A stretch of DNA of 63,946 nucleotides, from assembly GCA_009922595.1 (NCBI GenBank), contig RFVC01000001.1, positions 1 to 63,946 of the forward strand, written 5' to 3'. A program made the position numbers and the translations under genes. Positions 16,807 through 27,651 of this stretch are shown piece by piece. The notes under the pieces are model-generated. The model was not told where the DNA came from. It searched no databases and saw nothing but the letters and a program-made list of their open reading frames with translations. This DNA comes from Gammaproteobacteria bacterium. Lineage in GTDB: Bacteria > Pseudomonadota > Gammaproteobacteria > Pseudomonadales > Pseudohongiellaceae. Each line of letters opens with the position of its first letter. Position 1 is the first letter of the stretch.

Positions 16807-18333
16807 TTACAGCAATCTCTTTCTTTCGTTTGATGGTGCGATCGAGAGGGACTCCCGGTACTTGGCAATCGTTCGCCTGGCAATCTTGATGCCCTGTTCG
16901 GAAAGCAGTTCGGTAATCTTGCTGTCGCTCAATGGTTTCTTGGGATTCTCGGCAGCCACGAGTTTCTTTATCAGGGCCCGTATAGCCGTGGAAGAGGCTT
17001 CGCCTCCGCCCTCGGTACCCACATGACTGGAAAAGAAGTATTTCAATTCGTATATGCCGCGGGGAGTGTGCATGTATTTCTGAGTTGTCACTCGGGAAAT
17101 GGTTGACTCATGCATGCCTACAGCTTCGGCTATGTCATGAAGCACAAGAGGCTTCATTGCTTCATCACCGTATTCCAGAAAGTTCTTCTGATGCTCAACT
17201 ATTTTCGTAGACACTTTCATCAGTGTTTCATTGCGGCTGTGAAGGCTTTTGATAAACCAACGCGCTTCCTGCAGGTTTTCCTTGATGTAGTTGCTGTCAG
17301 CTTCTGAGTTCTTTTTGTCAGCGCTGTTGATAGCCAGCATGGCATATTCAGAATTCACCCTCACTTTTGGCGCTGTTTCGGGGTTGAGTTCGACTAACCA
17401 TCGGCCATTTTTCTTGCTGACGAAGACGTCCGGAACAATGTAAGAGACGTCTGAAGAGGTAATTTCAGAACCGGGTTTTGGGTTCAGAGTAAGAATAATC
17501 TTAAGTGCTTCCCTAAGTTCCGGCTCCTTGATCTTCAGTGATTTCATGATTTGCGCATAGTCATGGCTGGCCAGTTGGTCCAGATGGTTGTCAATTACCC
17601 TGGCGGCAACCTCAACGTCTAGGGTCTTAGGTTCAAGCTGCGCCAACTGCAGGGTGAGACATTCCTTGAGGTCGCGGTAGCCAACTCCCACAGGGTCGAA
17701 CTGCTGTATCCGATGCAGGACAGCAATTATCTCCTCCTCGTCAATATCCAATTCCCTGATCAGGCCCGCATGGATGGAGTCTATGGATACTGCCAGGTGA
17801 CCATCAGTGTCGATGGCATCAATGATGGCCATGGCAATAAGCCGATCACCATCTGACATCGGTGTCAGGTTGAGCTGCCAATTAAGATGGTCCTGGAGTG
17901 TGCCGGTCTTGGTATTACGGGAGTCGAGATCGAAATCGTCCGCGTCGTAAACGGGACCGGAAGCGGGGAGGGTGGTATTGGTGTAGATATCTTCCCAACA
18001 GCTGTCTACAGCCAGGTCGGATGGAATGTCCTTGTCTTCCCAGTTATCACCAATGGAGAAATCATCGCTGCCCTCCCGGTCTGACAATTCCTGCGTACTT
18101 GCTCCGGTGATTATTTCGCTGTCTTCTGTGAGCTGGTTGTCATCGCTTGAGGATTCTGAACTGTCAGTGGTCTCTGAGACTTCTTCAAGTTCAAGCAAAG
18201 GGTTTGAGTCAAGTGCCTCCTGGATTTCCTGCTGCAGGTCCAGCGTTGATAACTGCAGCAGACGAATAGCCTGTTGCAGCTGAGGGGTTATAGTTAACTG
18301 CTGACCCATTTTTAGCTGGAGTGATAGCTTCAT
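16807..18333 (-). CDS. rpoN: RNA polymerase sigma-54 factor
   Basis: A 508-residue alternative sigma factor. Region I is the Gln/Leu-rich N-terminus ([20 protein letters not shown]) that meets the activator. Region II is a long acidic linker, Asp/Glu/Ser-rich over residues 55-125. Region III holds the core-binding domain and ends in the RpoN box [10 protein letters not shown] near residue 490, which reads the -24 element. The gene follows lptB after a 270-base gap rather than being tightly joined, and leads ptsN, rapZ and ptsO. A working sigma-54 makes the loss of GAFTGA in the CbrB-like protein at 1641 more striking. Confidence 0.97.
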   Translation of the reverse strand: MKLSLQLKMGQQLTITPQLQQAIRLLQLSTLDLQQEIQEALDSNPLLELEEVSETTDSSESSSDDNQLTEDSEIITGASTQELSDREGSDDFSIGDNWEDKDIPSDLAVDSCWEDIYTNTTLPASGPVYDADDFDLDSRNTKTGTLQDHLNWQLNLTPMSDGDRLIAMAIIDAIDTDGHLAVSIDSIHAGLIRELDIDEEEIIAVLHRIQQFDPVGVGYRDLKECLTLQLAQLEPKTLDVEVAARVIDNHLDQLASHDYAQIMKSLKIKEPELREALKIILTLNPKPGSEITSSDVSYIVPDVFVSKKNGRWLVELNPETAPKVRVNSEYAMLAINSADKKNSEADSNYIKENLQEARWFIKSLHSRNETLMKVSTKIVEHQKNFLEYGDEAMKPLVLHDIAEAVGMHESTISRVTTQKYMHTPRGIYELKYFFSSHVGTEGGGEASSTAIRALIKKLVAAENPKKPLSDSKITELLSEQGIKIARRTIAKYRESLSIAPSNERKRLL

Positions 18334-18605
18334 TTTTCAGAATGCCGTTAATTAAGTCTTTCAGGTAGCCTTTTACTTATCTGGCATGTACCAGGCCGGT
18401 TTTTGGGATGGCGCAATTCGGGGACGAGATGTGGGGCGCAATATAGCAAATTTGTTGTTTTAGTGACAGTAATTGGCTTTTTTTCATCCATTTAGGAATG
18501 ATCCTTGTCGGAGACAAAAAATAGAGAAAAAAAGGGTAATTTAAAGGGCCCAAATCAGGCAGGATGCTGGGAGTAATAATGCGCTAAGGCAGCAAAGAGC
18601 AGGGC

Positions 18606-19343
18606 TTAGAGAAGGAATTGCTCGCCTAGGTATACATTCCTAACTTTTTGACTATTTAATATTTCTTCAGGTTCTCCGGACGCAATTACGGTGCCTTCAC
18701 TGACAATATAGGTTTTCTGGCAAATATCCAGGGTATCTCGGACATTATGGTCTGTGACCAGAACGCCGATCCCCCTTTCAGCGAGGTTGCCAATGATATG
18801 TTTGATATCGTTTACGGAGATGGGGTCGACACCGGCAAAGGGCTCATCTAGGAGGATAAAAGCCGGGTCTGTGGCTAAGGCCCGGGCGATTTCCGCGCGG
18901 CGTCTTTCCCCGCCTGAGAGACTCATGCCCGGTGTGTCTGCGATATGCGTGATGTGAAAATCCCGCATCAGGTCCTGCGCCCTGGCTTCCTGCTCCTGAT
19001 TGCTCAACTCGGGCCTCGTTTCAAGGATGGCGAGGATATTTTCCCTGACACTTAACTTGCGAAAAATAGAGGCTTCCTGTGGAAGATATCCCAGTCCCTT
19101 GCGCGCTCTTTCATGCATCGGGGCGCCGGAGATGTCATTTTTGTCAATGGTGATTCTGCCATGGTCTGCATGCACTAGACCAATAATCATGTAAAAAGAA
19201 GTGGTTTTGCCGGCGCCGTTAGGGCCGAGTAACCCGATAATTTCTCCGCTGCTGACCTGAAGCGAGACGTCGGACACTACCTTCCTGCCCTTGTAGGACT
19301 TGGCCAGGTTATCTGCCCGTAATGTTTTCACGGCATCACTCAT
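18606..19343 (-). CDS. lptB: LPS export ABC transporter ATP-binding protein
   Basis: Cytoplasmic ATPase (245 residues) of the LptB2FG machine that pulls lipopolysaccharide from the inner membrane. It has Walker [10 protein letters not shown], the Q-loop YLPQEASIF, signature [15 protein letters not shown], and Walker [14 protein letters not shown] with the switch His in [10 protein letters not shown]. It is 8 bases downstream of lptA. The C-terminal tail with YLGEQF is the usual one. LptF and LptG are not in the window. Confidence 0.96.
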   Translation of the reverse strand: MSDAVKTLRADNLAKSYKGRKVVSDVSLQVSSGEIIGLLGPNGAGKTTSFYMIIGLVHADHGRITIDKNDISGAPMHERARKGLGYLPQEASIFRKLSVRENILAILETRPELSNQEQEARAQDLMRDFHITHIADTPGMSLSGGERRRAEIARALATDPAFILLDEPFAGVDPISVNDIKHIIGNLAERGIGVLVTDHNVRDTLDICQKTYIVSEGTVIASGEPEEILNSQKVRNVYLGEQFLL

Positions 19344-19351
19344 GCGTTGGG

Positions 19352-19879
19352 TTACTGGTTGTTCCTTGGGGCTATCACTGCGCTTGACCTGCAGCCCTCT
19401 ATTTCGGGAGTCACCAGGCGCCTGGTTTCCAGGTAGTAATCAATGTGACAGCCGGTCCACTTGTCGTTGCCCTGGCTGAACAATACGTCTCCCTCTACGT
19501 CTCCATCAATTGAGACATGCTGGGTTTCGAGATTGAGAATAAGAGTAAGCCCCTCGGCTATGGCCAGCGGTTGATCGGCAGCAGGCTGCTGCTGGAAATG
19601 AGCAGGGCGGCCTTTTACCCGTATTTGTTTGATCTCTCTATCAACCCTGCGAATAGTGATTTCAGTGCCGGTAATCAGTAATGTTCCCTGTATCACTTCT
19701 GCTGGCGAGTCCTCGTTTCCGTAAAGTATTTCTACCCCCTCATCGAGCAGTAGCTCACTGTTGTTATATTCAAACAGAATTGGCTGATCAGCATCTTCAG
19801 GCAGTGCCAGCACAGACACGCTGGCCAGGGCGGTAAAAAAGCCTGGAAGCCAGGATATCCTAAATAACCTAGTTGTCAT
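19352..19879 (-). CDS. lptA: periplasmic LPS bridge protein LptA
   Basis: A 175-residue periplasmic protein of the beta-jellyroll (OstA) fold that forms the LPS bridge between membranes. Residues 1-25 are a signal peptide ending near VLALPEDAD. The body has alternating beta strands, for example [16 protein letters not shown] and [12 protein letters not shown], typical of LptA. It overlaps the end of lptC by 11 bases and is followed 8 bases later by lptB, showing translational coupling. Confidence 0.93.
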   Translation of the reverse strand: MTTRLFRISWLPGFFTALASVSVLALPEDADQPILFEYNNSELLLDEGVEILYGNEDSPAEVIQGTLLITGTEITIRRVDREIKQIRVKGRPAHFQQQPAADQPLAIAEGLTLILNLETQHVSIDGDVEGDVLFSQGNDKWTGCHIDYYLETRRLVTPEIEGCRSSAVIAPRNNQ

Positions 19880-20492
19880 ATTGCATTCGTCCTTCTGACA
19901 GCTGCCTCACTATATTGGTATTGAGGTCAGCCGTAAAACCCCTGCTTGATGACACAAAACCATCGGACTCAATAGTGACGTCGCTGTCGCTACGCATATT
20001 TTTCTCCGCGGGATAAATCACCAGCGAGTCTGTAAAAATATTGACCTGCCTTCCGTCGTTGGAGATGCCGTTGATGATAACATCCTCATTAAGCAGCAGC
20101 CGTTCCTGGTTGGTCTCTGGATCTATTACAACACGGCCCCTTGTGGAGTTGATTTCCCAGTTTGACTCATCCTCGCGAAAAACAAGGAATCGGGGAGATT
20201 CGACAAGGCTGTACTCGGGGTTAGGGAAGTGGGTGATGCGATTAGCCTTGAAACGGTAATCCACTTCGCCGTTGCTGGTATAGTGAATACTGTCGACATT
20301 GGCCATGAAATAGTCATAACCTTGTTCGCTCATTTGCAGCAAGCTGCTGATATCCAGAGGCTCGTCATCTGAAGCGGTATCCAGAAGAAACCAGACCACT
20401 GCTGACAGCAGAGCTACAGCCTGGATGTGGTAACGAAGACTGCCGTTGCTTTTTCCAGTTTCGGCATTATTGTTTTCAGAGCTGCTGCTCAT
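19869..20492 (-). CDS. lptC: LPS export protein LptC
   Basis: A bitopic inner-membrane protein of 207 residues that hands LPS from LptB2FG to LptA. A membrane helix near residues 24-40 (IQAVALLSAVVWFLLDTA) is followed by a periplasmic jellyroll with YFMANVDSIHYTSNGEVDYRF, a family hallmark, and SDVTIESDGFVSSSRGF near the end. It lies 12 bases after kdsC and overlaps lptA. Confidence 0.93.
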   Translation of the reverse strand: MSSSSENNNAETGKSNGSLRYHIQAVALLSAVVWFLLDTASDDEPLDISSLLQMSEQGYDYFMANVDSIHYTSNGEVDYRFKANRITHFPNPEYSLVESPRFLVFREDESNWEINSTRGRVVIDPETNQERLLLNEDVIINGISNDGRQVNIFTDSLVIYPAEKNMRSDSDVTIESDGFVSSSRGFTADLNTNIVRQLSEGRMQYDN

Positions 20493-20504
20493 AGTTTTTA
20501 CAGC

Positions 20505-21041
20505 TTATTGAAAGGGTCTGACGGCATCTTCCAGGTTGCCCTGGGCCTTGAGTATCCAGTCGCAAATTTCCCGCACGGCACCTTCACCACCGCGTCTGAA
20601 AGTGACTGCATCTGCTGCCGCTTTCACAATGTCGTGTCCATCCGGCACCGAGATGCCAAGCCTGGCCGCCTTTATACAGGCAAGGTCAGGTAAATCATCT
20701 CCGGCGTAGGCAACGACATCATAGCCAATGCCCATCTCATCCAGAATGCCATCAAGGACTGCTTTCTTATCATCGCGGCCCTGGTGCACCATTGTAATGC
20801 CCAGGCTGGCTGCCCGGGTTGCGACAATATCGGACTGCCGGCCAGTGATAATGGCGATTTCAACGTCGCTTCTTTGTAGGAGCTTTAGGCCAAGACCGTC
20901 CATCGTGTTGAAAGCTTTGGTTTCCTCACCGCCGTTGGTGAAATAAAGTTTTCCGTCTGTCATGATGCCGTCAACATCCAACACAAGGAGTTTGACTGTG
21001 CTGGCCAGCTGATTGATCTGTTCCTGGGTGTTCTCTGTCAT
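20505..21041 (-). CDS. kdsC: KDO-8-phosphate phosphatase
   Basis: A HAD-family phosphatase (178 residues) that removes phosphate from KDO-8-P to give KDO for the LPS core. The nucleophile motif is LVLDVDGIMTDGKLYF, the second motif IITGRQS, and the Asp pair is in YAGDDLPDL. There is no cap domain, as expected for the tetrameric KdsC type. It lies between kdsD and lptC in the LPS operon. Confidence 0.95.
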   Translation of the reverse strand: MTENTQEQINQLASTVKLLVLDVDGIMTDGKLYFTNGGEETKAFNTMDGLGLKLLQRSDVEIAIITGRQSDIVATRAASLGITMVHQGRDDKKAVLDGILDEMGIGYDVVAYAGDDLPDLACIKAARLGISVPDGHDIVKAAADAVTFRRGGEGAVREICDWILKAQGNLEDAVRPFQ

Positions 21042-21065
21042 ATTGATTGCTATCGCCCTGCGCGC

Positions 21066-22037
21066 TTAGACAACATTTGCCTTCAATAAATCATGCATGG
21101 TGATGATGCCGCAAAATGCATCCTGTTCATCCTTTACTACCAGCGTGTAAATCTCATTATCCTGCATGATCTTGGCGGCTTCGGAGGCCAGAGCATTAAC
21201 GGTTATCGACTTGAAAGAAGCGGTCATCACGGTGCTGATCGGGGTGTTCTGTATATCCCGGTTGTCATCCAGGAAACGGCGCAGGTCACCGTCTGTAAAT
21301 ATGCCAAGCACGGTTCCGTCTGCAGAAGTCACGGTTGTCATGCCCAGTTTTTTGGCGGAAATTTCCAGCAGGGAATCGCGAACTGACGTGTTTTCATCAA
21401 CACGTGGTATTTCATCCCCATCGTGCATGATGTCGCTGACTTTCAATAACAGGCGCCGGCCCAGGTTGCCGCCTGGATGGGAAAAGGCAAAATCTTCGGC
21501 AGTAAACCCTCTGGCCTCAAGCAGCGCCATCGCCAGTGCATCCCCCATAACCAGGGCGGCGGTAGTTGATGTAGTGGGTGCAAGTCCAAGAGGACAGGCT
21601 TCCTGTTCAACACTGGTATCCAGATTTGCAGTCGCTTCCTTTGCCAGAATTGATTCAGGATTGCCGGTCATGGAGATTATGGTGATGCCTTTGCGTTTCA
21701 GCACCGGCAAGATACTTTCAATTTCAGAGGTGGTACCAGAGTTTGATATTGCAATCACAATATCGCGGTCTGTCACCATGCCGATATCGCCATGACTGGC
21801 TTCGGCAGCATGAACGAAATGGGCAGGGGTGCCGGTGCTGGCGAGGGTAGCCGCAATCTTGTTCGCAATATGTCCGGATTTGCCAATGCCCATCACAATG
21901 ACGCGGCCTTCACAGTCCAGGATCAGTCTGCAGGCTTCAATAAAGCCGTCATCGATCCTGTCAGACAGGGAAGATACCGCGGATTGCTCAAGTGCAATGG
22001 TGCGCAGGGCGCTTTGTTGCAGCGCTGATTTATCCAT
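21066..22037 (-). CDS. kdsD: arabinose-5-phosphate isomerase
   Basis: Makes arabinose-5-phosphate from ribulose-5-phosphate, the first step to KDO. The 323-residue protein has an N-terminal SIS sugar-isomerase domain (GIGKSGHIANKIAATLASTG, then FVHAAEASHGDIG and AISNSGTTSEIESILP) and two C-terminal CBS domains from about residue 205. ATG 22037 is preferred over the upstream TTG at 22046. It follows yrbG by about 20 bases. Confidence 0.95.
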   Translation of the reverse strand: MDKSALQQSALRTIALEQSAVSSLSDRIDDGFIEACRLILDCEGRVIVMGIGKSGHIANKIAATLASTGTPAHFVHAAEASHGDIGMVTDRDIVIAISNSGTTSEIESILPVLKRKGITIISMTGNPESILAKEATANLDTSVEQEACPLGLAPTTSTTAALVMGDALAMALLEARGFTAEDFAFSHPGGNLGRRLLLKVSDIMHDGDEIPRVDENTSVRDSLLEISAKKLGMTTVTSADGTVLGIFTDGDLRRFLDDNRDIQNTPISTVMTASFKSITVNALASEAAKIMQDNEIYTLVVKDEQDAFCGIITMHDLLKANVV

Positions 22038-22058
22038 TTGAATCAAAGAGTTCTCGAG

Positions 22059-23048
22059 CTAACTGATCATCAGTAGTCCAGTGTAAGCGATATAGATAGT
22101 CAATAAAACTGTACCGCCAAGACGGCCGATACGCTGTTTCTTGCGCGAGCGCATGTAGAGGAAATACGCGGTACCCAGAGTGATCAGCATCATGGTGGCG
22201 TAGTCCCTGGTAAGCACCTGGGGTTCTATGACAAACGGGGACAGTAGTGCAGGGACCGGAAGCACCAGCAGGATATTCATAATATTGGAGCCAATGATGT
22301 TGCCAAGGACAAGGTCATAATGTCCCTTGAACGCACTGGTGAGTGACGTGGCCAGTTCAGGCAGGCTCGTGCCAATGGCCATTACGGTGAGTCCGATAAT
22401 GAGTTCGCTCACTCCCAGTGCCATCGCTACATTGCGAGCCCCTTCCACAAGGATGTTGGCACTGATAATCAGCAGTGCCAGTCCGAACAGCAGAAAGGCG
22501 AGGGCCTTAGGCTTGGACATTTCAGTAATGTCTTCATCCGAGATTTCATTTGAATCATTAATCTTTCCTTCTAAACTGTCCTCATCTTTATCTAGGAGAT
22601 TCAAGTTTTTAATTATGCGCCAGGCAAATACGGTAACGAGAAACAGCAGCAACAGTCCGTCAAAGTAATTCAGTGTCAGATCGGCAAAGACAATGAAACA
22701 GATAAAGGACACCAGCAGCAAGGCGGGTAACTCCTTTTTCATGAGCGAGAGGGGAATCTCCACCGGGTGAATCAGTACCGTGACAGCCAGAACAATGCCA
22801 AGGTTGGCTATGTTGGAGCCGATAGCGTTACCGACAGCGATGGTTGGAGAGCCCTGCAGTGATGCTGTTGCCGAGGTAAATATTTCGGGCGCTGAAGTGC
22901 CAAAAGCAACGATTGTTAGCCCGATGATTAGCGGTGAGACACCCAGGTTACGCGCGGTCGTGGATGCCCCGAGTACAAATCTGTCTGCGCTCCAGATGAG
23001 GCCCGCAAATCCAAAAACCATATAGACCGCGGCTAGATAAATTCCCAT
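22059..23048 (-). CDS. Na+/Ca2+ exchanger family transporter (YrbG type)
   Basis: A 329-residue antiporter with ten membrane helices built as two inverted halves. Each half carries the family's alpha repeat: GTSAPEIFTSATASLQG with AIGSNIANLGIVL near residues 50-90, and GTSLPELATSLTSAFKG with IIGSNIMNILLVL near residues 225-265. The acidic residues bind the cation. A charged cytosolic loop (LDKDEDSLEGKINDSNEISDED) lies in the middle. The gene heads the LPS operon here, as yrbG does in E. coli. Cation specificity is inferred from the family. Confidence 0.92.
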   Translation of the reverse strand: MGIYLAAVYMVFGFAGLIWSADRFVLGASTTARNLGVSPLIIGLTIVAFGTSAPEIFTSATASLQGSPTIAVGNAIGSNIANLGIVLAVTVLIHPVEIPLSLMKKELPALLLVSFICFIVFADLTLNYFDGLLLLFLVTVFAWRIIKNLNLLDKDEDSLEGKINDSNEISDEDITEMSKPKALAFLLFGLALLIISANILVEGARNVAMALGVSELIIGLTVMAIGTSLPELATSLTSAFKGHYDLVLGNIIGSNIMNILLVLPVPALLSPFVIEPQVLTRDYATMMLITLGTAYFLYMRSRKKQRIGRLGGTVLLTIYIAYTGLLMIS

Positions 23049-23142
23049 GTATTGTTCCTGGACGACTGCATCTGAACTTCTGCAGTCTGCGCAGGGTCCT
23101 GCTGTAACTCCAGCTAAATTTAGGCAAAACTTCTAGGGCATA

Positions 23143-23170
23143 TGATTAATCAGATGTCACCTGATAATCA
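23143..23170. promoter_or_regulatory. inverted repeat in the yrbG-mlaC divergent gap
   Basis: TGATTAATCAG and CTGATAATCA form a near-perfect inverted repeat (one bulged A) around the loop ATGTCAC. It lies in the 319-base gap between the divergent yrbG and mlaC genes. It could be an operator serving either direction; no matching regulator is known. Nothing else coding is seen in the gap. Confidence 0.3.
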
Positions 23171-23367
23171 AGTAAATAGATCACAGAGCCCGGTCCTCGC
23201 GGTAATGCTTTTATCGCTTAAAATCCTGTAAAATGCTGGCTTTTCTGAATCCGGCGCAACTTTTTTTACGAATATGGTTCTTAGTATTTGGTGCCGGGTA
23301 TTGAGAACAGGAATTATTTATCCAGGCATCATTAGTTAATTGACCCGGGGATTGACGGAGTAAGTAA

Positions 23368-24012
23368 ATGAAAGCCTTGCGCCCCATAAAACTGGCATTA
23401 GGACTGATAACAGGCATTTTTACAGGGGCGTTTCTAGGTCCTGCTGCAGTGACGGCACAGGAACTGACTGCACAGGAAGCGGTGGATCAGTATATATCCG
23501 GCCTCCTGGCCACCATGCAGGAAATCAGGGCGCTTTATGACAGTGACCGGGAGGTCTATTTCCAGGAAGTGGAAGAGGTCATTTCATCTTTCGTGGATTT
23601 TCGTGAAGTGGCACGTGGGGTTATGGCCAAGTACGGACAGGGCCCTAATGGTGCGACGTCTGAACAACTCGACAGGTTCGCAGATGTGTTCAGGGCTTCA
23701 CTGGTCGATTTCTATGGCAGCGCCCTGGCCGAATACGGTGGTGCTGAATACGAGTTTCTTGAAAACAGGCAGCAATCACGCAACTCGGAAAGGTCATCCA
23801 GCGTAAGGATGTCCCTCCTCGGTGATGACGGCAACCGGGTGGAAGTGCAGTACACCATGTTTCTCAACGAGGACCGTGTCTGGAAATTGCGAAACCTCTA
23901 TGTAGAAGGGGTCAATCTGCGACGTCAGTACTATTCACGTTTTGACAACCTGATGACACGGAATGACTTTGATATAGACCTCGTTATTGACCTCTGGAAT
24001 ATTGAGGAATAA
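23368..24012 (+). CDS. mlaC: periplasmic phospholipid-binding protein MlaC
   Basis: A 214-residue periplasmic shuttle that carries phospholipids between the outer-membrane MlaA complex and the inner-membrane MlaFEDB ABC transporter. The signal peptide covers residues 1-31 (ends AAVTAQ). The mature part shows VISSFVDFREVARGVMAKYG, FADVFRASLVDFYGSAL, VQYTMFLNEDRVWKLRNLYVEGVNL and NDFDIDLVIDLW, the usual MlaC order. In other gammaproteobacteria mlaF, mlaE and mlaD precede it and mlaB follows. Here yrbG (divergent) and ibaG are the direct neighbours, so the ABC transporter genes must be elsewhere or lost. Confidence 0.92.
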   Translation: MKALRPIKLALGLITGIFTGAFLGPAAVTAQELTAQEAVDQYISGLLATMQEIRALYDSDREVYFQEVEEVISSFVDFREVARGVMAKYGQGPNGATSEQLDRFADVFRASLVDFYGSALAEYGGAEYEFLENRQQSRNSERSSSVRMSLLGDDGNRVEVQYTMFLNEDRVWKLRNLYVEGVNLRRQYYSRFDNLMTRNDFDIDLVIDLWNIEE

Positions 24013-24023
24013 GGCACAAATGC

Positions 24024-24260
24024 ATGACTACTGAAGAAATTGAAAACATGCTGGCTGAAACCTTTACTGACGCCAGTATTGCGGCTACTGGTGGCGATGG
24101 CAGCTACCAGGTGCGTATCGTGTCTGATGCATTTGAAGGGCTGAACGCTGTGAAGCGCCAGCAGTCTGTCTATCGAGTACTTAATCCCCATATCGCCAGC
24201 GGTGTGATTCATGCCATCAACATGCAGTTGGTGACACCCGGGGAAGCTGACGGCGATTAA
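24024..24260 (+). CDS. ibaG: BolA-family protein IbaG
   Basis: A 78-residue BolA-like protein. Family members bind [2Fe-2S] clusters together with monothiol glutaredoxins; IbaG is linked to acid stress and envelope integrity. The diagnostic segment is AFEGLNAVKRQQSVYRVL followed by the C-terminal helix IASGVIHAINMQLVTP, with the conserved His at the end. It starts 11 bases after mlaC and is followed by a terminator, so mlaC-ibaG form a small operon. Confidence 0.92.
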   Translation: MTTEEIENMLAETFTDASIAATGGDGSYQVRIVSDAFEGLNAVKRQQSVYRVLNPHIASGVIHAINMQLVTPGEADGD

Positions 24261-24274
24261 CGCCAGGAATTTTG

Positions 24275-24303
24275 AAAAAAGGCCCCGATTGGGGCCTTTT
24301 TTA
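24275..24303 (+). terminator. rho-independent terminator after ibaG
   Basis: GGCCCC and GGGGCC enclose a GATT loop, followed by TTTTTT and preceded by AAAAAA, so it may act on both strands. It separates mlaC-ibaG from murA, which therefore needs its own promoter in the 70 bases that follow. Confidence 0.9.
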
Positions 24304-24370
24304 TTGGGGCAAATTAACTCAGCGACCCTTGGGGAATCTTGTTAGAATGCGCCCTTGATTTACGAGGTGA

Positions 24371-25639
<1,269 letters not shown>

Positions 25640-25651
25640 ATTAGGTTTCCA

Positions 25652-26296
25652 ATGATGGATCAAAATAAACTGGTAATAGCCCTTACTAAGGGTCGTATTC
25701 TTGAGGAAGTTTTACCGCTGCTCCAAAAAGCGGGAGTTGTGCCTGCCGAGGATATTCATAAAAGCCGCAAGCTGATTTTTGACAGCAATATCGAAGACGT
25801 GCAGATCATGGTGATTCGCGGATCCGATGTCCCCACCTATGTGGAACTGGGCAGTGCAGATATAGGCATCACTGGAAAGGATATTCTCATGGAAGTTGGA
25901 TCTGACAGCTATTATGAGCCCCTGGATCTGAAACTGGCTACCTGTCGCCTCATGACAGCCGCGCCTGTTGACCAGACCATAACTCCGAAACGTCTTCGCG
26001 TGGCAAGCAAGTTCGTGAATATCGCTAAGAACTATTTTTCCGAGCAGGGCAGGCAGGTAGACATCATCAAGCTCAATGGCGCCCTGGAACTTGCACCCAT
26101 CATAGGTCTAGCTGACTGCATCGTCGATATTGTCGATACAGGTAATACACTGATGGCGAACGGTCTCGAACCGCGTGAGCATATCGCAGACGTAAGTACG
26201 CGCGTCATTGTGAACAAGGCGTCCATGAAGATGAAGCATGACAAAATACAGTCACTGCTGGAATTACTGGCTGCCGCTGTTGCTGAGAATGGCTGA
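25652..26296 (+). CDS. hisG: ATP phosphoribosyltransferase, short form
   Basis: First enzyme of histidine synthesis: condenses ATP with PRPP. At 214 residues it is the short HisG-S form that lacks the C-terminal regulatory domain and needs the HisRS-like partner HisZ, which is not in this window. Motifs are [16 protein letters not shown], the [13 protein letters not shown] region and the PRPP loop [14 protein letters not shown]. Two start ATGs (25652, 25655) are adjacent. It is followed closely by hisD. Confidence 0.95.
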   Translation: MMDQNKLVIALTKGRILEEVLPLLQKAGVVPAEDIHKSRKLIFDSNIEDVQIMVIRGSDVPTYVELGSADIGITGKDILMEVGSDSYYEPLDLKLATCRLMTAAPVDQTITPKRLRVASKFVNIAKNYFSEQGRQVDIIKLNGALELAPIIGLADCIVDIVDTGNTLMANGLEPREHIADVSTRVIVNKASMKMKHDKIQSLLELLAAAVAENG

Positions 26297-26311
26297 TACC
26301 TGTGTAGCACT

Positions 26312-27622
26312 ATGACAGTTTCGATCAAACAGCTTGATTTTTCTGATACCAATTTCAGTGAAGAATTGAATAAGGCCCTGGCGTGGGATTCTATCTCTGA
26401 TGCGGTGGTGCAGGATTCTGTCGCCAGCATTCTCTCTGATATCAAAACCCGGGGTGACGATGCGGTTGTAGAATGGACCAATAAGCTGGATCGCCTAGAG
26501 GCTGGCTCTATTGAGGCTCTAGAAATCAGCCAGGAGGAGTTAAAGAACAGTTTCGACTTGATTCCCGCCGAGCAGGCTGAAGCTCTGCAAAAAGCCGCCG
26601 ACAGAATTCGTCGCTACCATGAAAAACAAAAGCAGGATTCCTGGCAATACACCGATGAGGACGGTTCCGTCTTTGGGCAGAAAGTAACCCCCATCGACAG
26701 GGTTGGAATGTATGTCCCTGGAGGCAAGGCTTCCTATCCTTCCACTGTCCTGATGGATGCGATACCGGCGCGCGTCGCAGGAGTAAGGGAGATCATTGTC
26801 ACTTTGCCTACTCCCGATGGAGGAAAAAACCCTCTTGTGTTGGCAGCGCTTGCATTGGCAGGCGTTGACCGTGTATTCGCCGTGGGCGGTGTGCAGGCGG
26901 TGGGAGCCTTGGCCTATGGAACCAAAACGATTCCCCGCGTTGACAAGATTGTTGGCCCCGGAAATATCTACGTGGCGACCGCGAAAAGGGCAGTCTTTGG
27001 ACAGGTTGGTATAGATATGGTAGCAGGCCCTTCTGAAATCCTGGTGATCTGTGACGGCAAGACAAACCCGGACTGGATCGCAATGGACCTGTTTTCACAG
27101 GCTGAACATGATGAGGATGCACAGTCCATTCTGGTCAGTACAGATGCGGACTTCATAGACGCGGTCCGCGGCAGCATAGAAAAGCTCCTGCCGGACATGC
27201 CGCGCAGTGACATCATTACTGCTTCACTGGAATCTCGGGGTGTTTTCATTTCCGTTGCGGATATGAAGGAAGCTGCAGAAGTCTGTAACCAGATTGCACC
27301 GGAGCATGTCGAGCTTTCGGTTCAAGACCCTGAAACACTGATGGCAGACATTCGTCATGCCGGGGCAATTTTCCTTGGGCGTTATACCTCAGAGTCGCTT
27401 GGTGATTATTGCGCTGGACCAAGTCATGTCCTGCCGACTTCTGGGACTGCAAGATTTTCTTCTGCACTGGGGGTTTATGATTTTCAGAAACGCTCCTCGA
27501 TCATAAACTGTTCTGATGCGGCGGCACGTGAACTGGCCCGTACAGCATCTGTTCTGGCTAACGCTGAAGGATTGATTGCTCATGCCAGGGCGGCGGAACT
27601 TCGCGACGAAGAAAAGAAATAA
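26312..27622 (+). CDS. hisD: histidinol dehydrogenase
   Basis: Final enzyme of histidine synthesis: oxidises histidinol to histidine with NAD+ (436 residues, zinc-dependent). Landmarks are the [17 protein letters not shown] segment, [25 protein letters not shown], the zinc-ligand region [12 protein letters not shown] and the catalytic-base region [10 protein letters not shown]. The C-terminal [18 protein letters not shown] is standard. In Pseudomonas hisC follows. Here the next gene is the convergent protease, so hisC must be elsewhere. Confidence 0.96.
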   Translation: MTVSIKQLDFSDTNFSEELNKALAWDSISDAVVQDSVASILSDIKTRGDDAVVEWTNKLDRLEAGSIEALEISQEELKNSFDLIPAEQAEALQKAADRIRRYHEKQKQDSWQYTDEDGSVFGQKVTPIDRVGMYVPGGKASYPSTVLMDAIPARVAGVREIIVTLPTPDGGKNPLVLAALALAGVDRVFAVGGVQAVGALAYGTKTIPRVDKIVGPGNIYVATAKRAVFGQVGIDMVAGPSEILVICDGKTNPDWIAMDLFSQAEHDEDAQSILVSTDADFIDAVRGSIEKLLPDMPRSDIITASLESRGVFISVADMKEAAEVCNQIAPEHVELSVQDPETLMADIRHAGAIFLGRYTSESLGDYCAGPSHVLPTSGTARFSSALGVYDFQKRSSIINCSDAAARELARTASVLANAEGLIAHARAAELRDEEKK

Positions 27623-27651
27623 AAAGAAGAGTTGAAGAGAGGAGCTAAGAG

